Origin: Dysgonomonas sp. UBA5412 | GTDB lineage: Bacteria; Bacteroidota; Bacteroidia; Bacteroidales; Dysgonomonadaceae | Assembly (NCBI GenBank): GCA_002409595.1 | Contig: DHNQ01000020.1 | Location: 14,181-78,180, forward strand | Direction of reading: 5' to 3' | Length of the DNA: 64,000 nt | Shown here: positions 63,105-64,000 of the stretch, in pieces | Layout of the letters: every line of letters starts with the position of its first letter | Numbering within the stretch: the first letter of the stretch is position 1 | Notes under the pieces: model-generated | Seen by the model: only the letters and a program-made list of their open reading frames with translations | Database searches by the model: none | What the model was told of the DNA's origin: nothing | Made by a program: the position numbers and the translations under genes

Positions 63105-64000
63105 TTATTTATCCTTTACACATCTGACAGGATTTAATCTGCCTTTAAGTTGGAGGCTATCTCGATAAACAGCAGAAGTTGCTGCCGAAAAAAGACGAGC
63201 CCACACATAAGATGATTGATTTGAATCTCTGCAACTGCTAGTCCAAAAATAGACTGATCCTCCATAACCGAAAGAAAGAGGTGAATTAGGCTTGGTGTCA
63301 ACTCCTCCGGTGAGGCTTCCTACCAACCAAACAGCAAATCCTCCATCGACAGCAGAGATGCTACGTCCATATGTCTTCTGTTCCGGCACATATTGATTAG
63401 TTATTAAAGCTACTTTACCCTCAGGATACGTAGGAAGTTTCATGGCATTTCCATGTCCGGGTACACCTTCAGCTACCGCATTGATCATAGCCCATCCTAG
63501 AGGAACTTGTGTTCGAGATCCTCTCCAACCTGCTCCATCTGTACTCTCTGTTCCCCATTCCCAAATTGGGTTCCATTCCGATGGAGTAAGTACATCAGTC
63601 GCTTGGTTACAACTATAATCAGATATATTGTTATAAATTTGCTTCTCCAATTTATTCCATTCCCTATCGCTCGGCAAATGCCAACCTTCGGGGCAAATTC
63701 CTCTTATTTTACCAAACAAAGTTTCTACTTCATTCGGTCCGGGTACTTCTGTAGCATCTACTTGTCCTTGCTCCGCAGAAGAGAGATTTTCATCATTCGT
63801 TGCAGCGTGCCAACTATACAGTATGCCATATTCTTTTTTCCAAGTATCAGGTATAGTACCTATGGTATAAATGACATCCATCGGAGTGGGATATCCATAC
63901 AGTTTGGAGTCTTTATTTATTAAACTAGTATAAGGATCTTCCTTAAAGCCGGAAAATCCGGGATCGGAATCGTTAGGTATGTAAATAATAATCCAAAAGT
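63105..64000 (-). CDS. FISUMP-domain surface protein (C-terminal part, cut by window edge)
   Basis: The frame is open to the right edge, so about 298 residues are visible and the N-terminus is outside. An internal Met (63881) lies inside the protein and is not the likely start. The FISUMP domain shows YGILYSWHAATND, GICPEGWHLPSDREWNKLE, FWTSSCRDSNQSSYVW and the end GRLNPVRCVKDK with the usual terminal VRCVKD. These proteins are Cys-linked, secreted or outer-membrane attached; role unknown. A surface protein with the VTIGSG-type start lies at 38012, of the same broad Bacteroidales group. Confidence 0.85.
   Translation of the reverse strand, partial: FWIIIYIPNDSDPGFSGFKEDPYTSLINKDSKLYGYPTPMDVIYTIGTIPDTWKKEYGILYSWHAATNDENLSSAEQGQVDATEVPGPNEVETLFGKIRGICPEGWHLPSDREWNKLEKQIYNNISDYSCNQATDVLTPSEWNPIWEWGTESTDGAGWRGSRTQVPLGWAMINAVAEGVPGHGNAMKLPTYPEGKVALITNQYVPEQKTYGRSISAVDGGFAVWLVGSLTGGVDTKPNSPLSFGYGGSVYFWTSSCRDSNQSSYVWARLFSAATSAVYRDSLQLKGRLNPVRCVKDK

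Noticed and set aside
1..64000. CRISPR array, insertion sequence, prophage or integrative element
   Set aside because: I found no regularly spaced repeats, transposase, integrase, or terminal inverted repeats of that kind while reading both strands.

Overview
The window looks like a chromosomal segment of a Bacteroidota bacterium of the order Bacteroidales, most like Dysgonomonas or a close relative. The evidence is the low GC content, promoters of the TTG / TAnnTTTG type, almost no Shine-Dalgarno sequences, two TonB-dependent receptor genes (one broken), a GldF-GldG type fusion, a FISUMP-domain protein and a large secreted protein beginning VTIGSG after its signal peptide. The species call is inference. 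I saw no rRNA, CRISPR array, insertion sequence or prophage. There is one tRNA gene, tRNA-Arg(ACG).

Bases 1-14000 are mostly housekeeping. They hold the start of exonuclease III, an Mla-type lipid transporter pair, a UPF0316 membrane protein, beta-carbonic anhydrase, tRNA-Arg, dapA, galK, ligA, a fused GldF-GldG type ABC protein, mscL and an M48 lipoprotein protease. Bases 14000-22000 hold a family 9 glycosyltransferase, a two-gene ABC-type ATPase plus TOPRIM-like (DUF4276-like) cassette that resembles anti-phage modules, a CPA2 antiporter and a large TPR protein. A phosphohexomutase follows.

Bases 24000-30300 form a MarR-controlled RND efflux operon (regulator, adaptor, pump, outer-membrane channel) with an inverted repeat inside its promoter. 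Bases 30600-37900 form what I read as a zinc (or related metal) acquisition island. It contains a His-rich two-helix membrane protein, a TonB-dependent receptor, a COG0523 metallochaperone GTPase, and a divergent operon of ABC ATPase, FtsX/MacB-like permease with a His-rich extracytoplasmic loop, a DUF3299-like secreted protein and a ZIP transporter. A perfect 7-1-7 palindrome (TGCAACA-C-TGTTGCA), in the format of Fur/Zur operators, lies between the GTPase and the ABC operon and overlaps the GTPase promoter.

Bases 38000-46000 carry a big secreted repeat protein with a patchy base composition, a 56-residue hydrophilic ORF, an aldehyde dehydrogenase, an old-yellow-enzyme/FMN-reductase pair, and an overlapping glycosyltransferase / LpxH-like phosphoesterase pair. 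Bases 46200-55450 are an iron region: PepSY membrane protein, the C-terminal part of a TonB-dependent receptor, an M16 protease, a ChaN-like lipoprotein and feoAB. The receptor and the protease are both cut at their 5' ends at one point near 49075 and now read into each other, which marks a deletion (or an assembly join).

The last 8.5 kb holds small metabolic and regulatory genes: a zinc-carboxypeptidase-like secreted enzyme, VOC and WYL proteins, two separate HxlR/nitroreductase modules, an MTA/SAH nucleosidase-like gene, a LuxR-type HTH remnant, a cyclase-family protein with an incomplete metal motif, a LysE exporter, and a FISUMP-domain protein running off the right edge.
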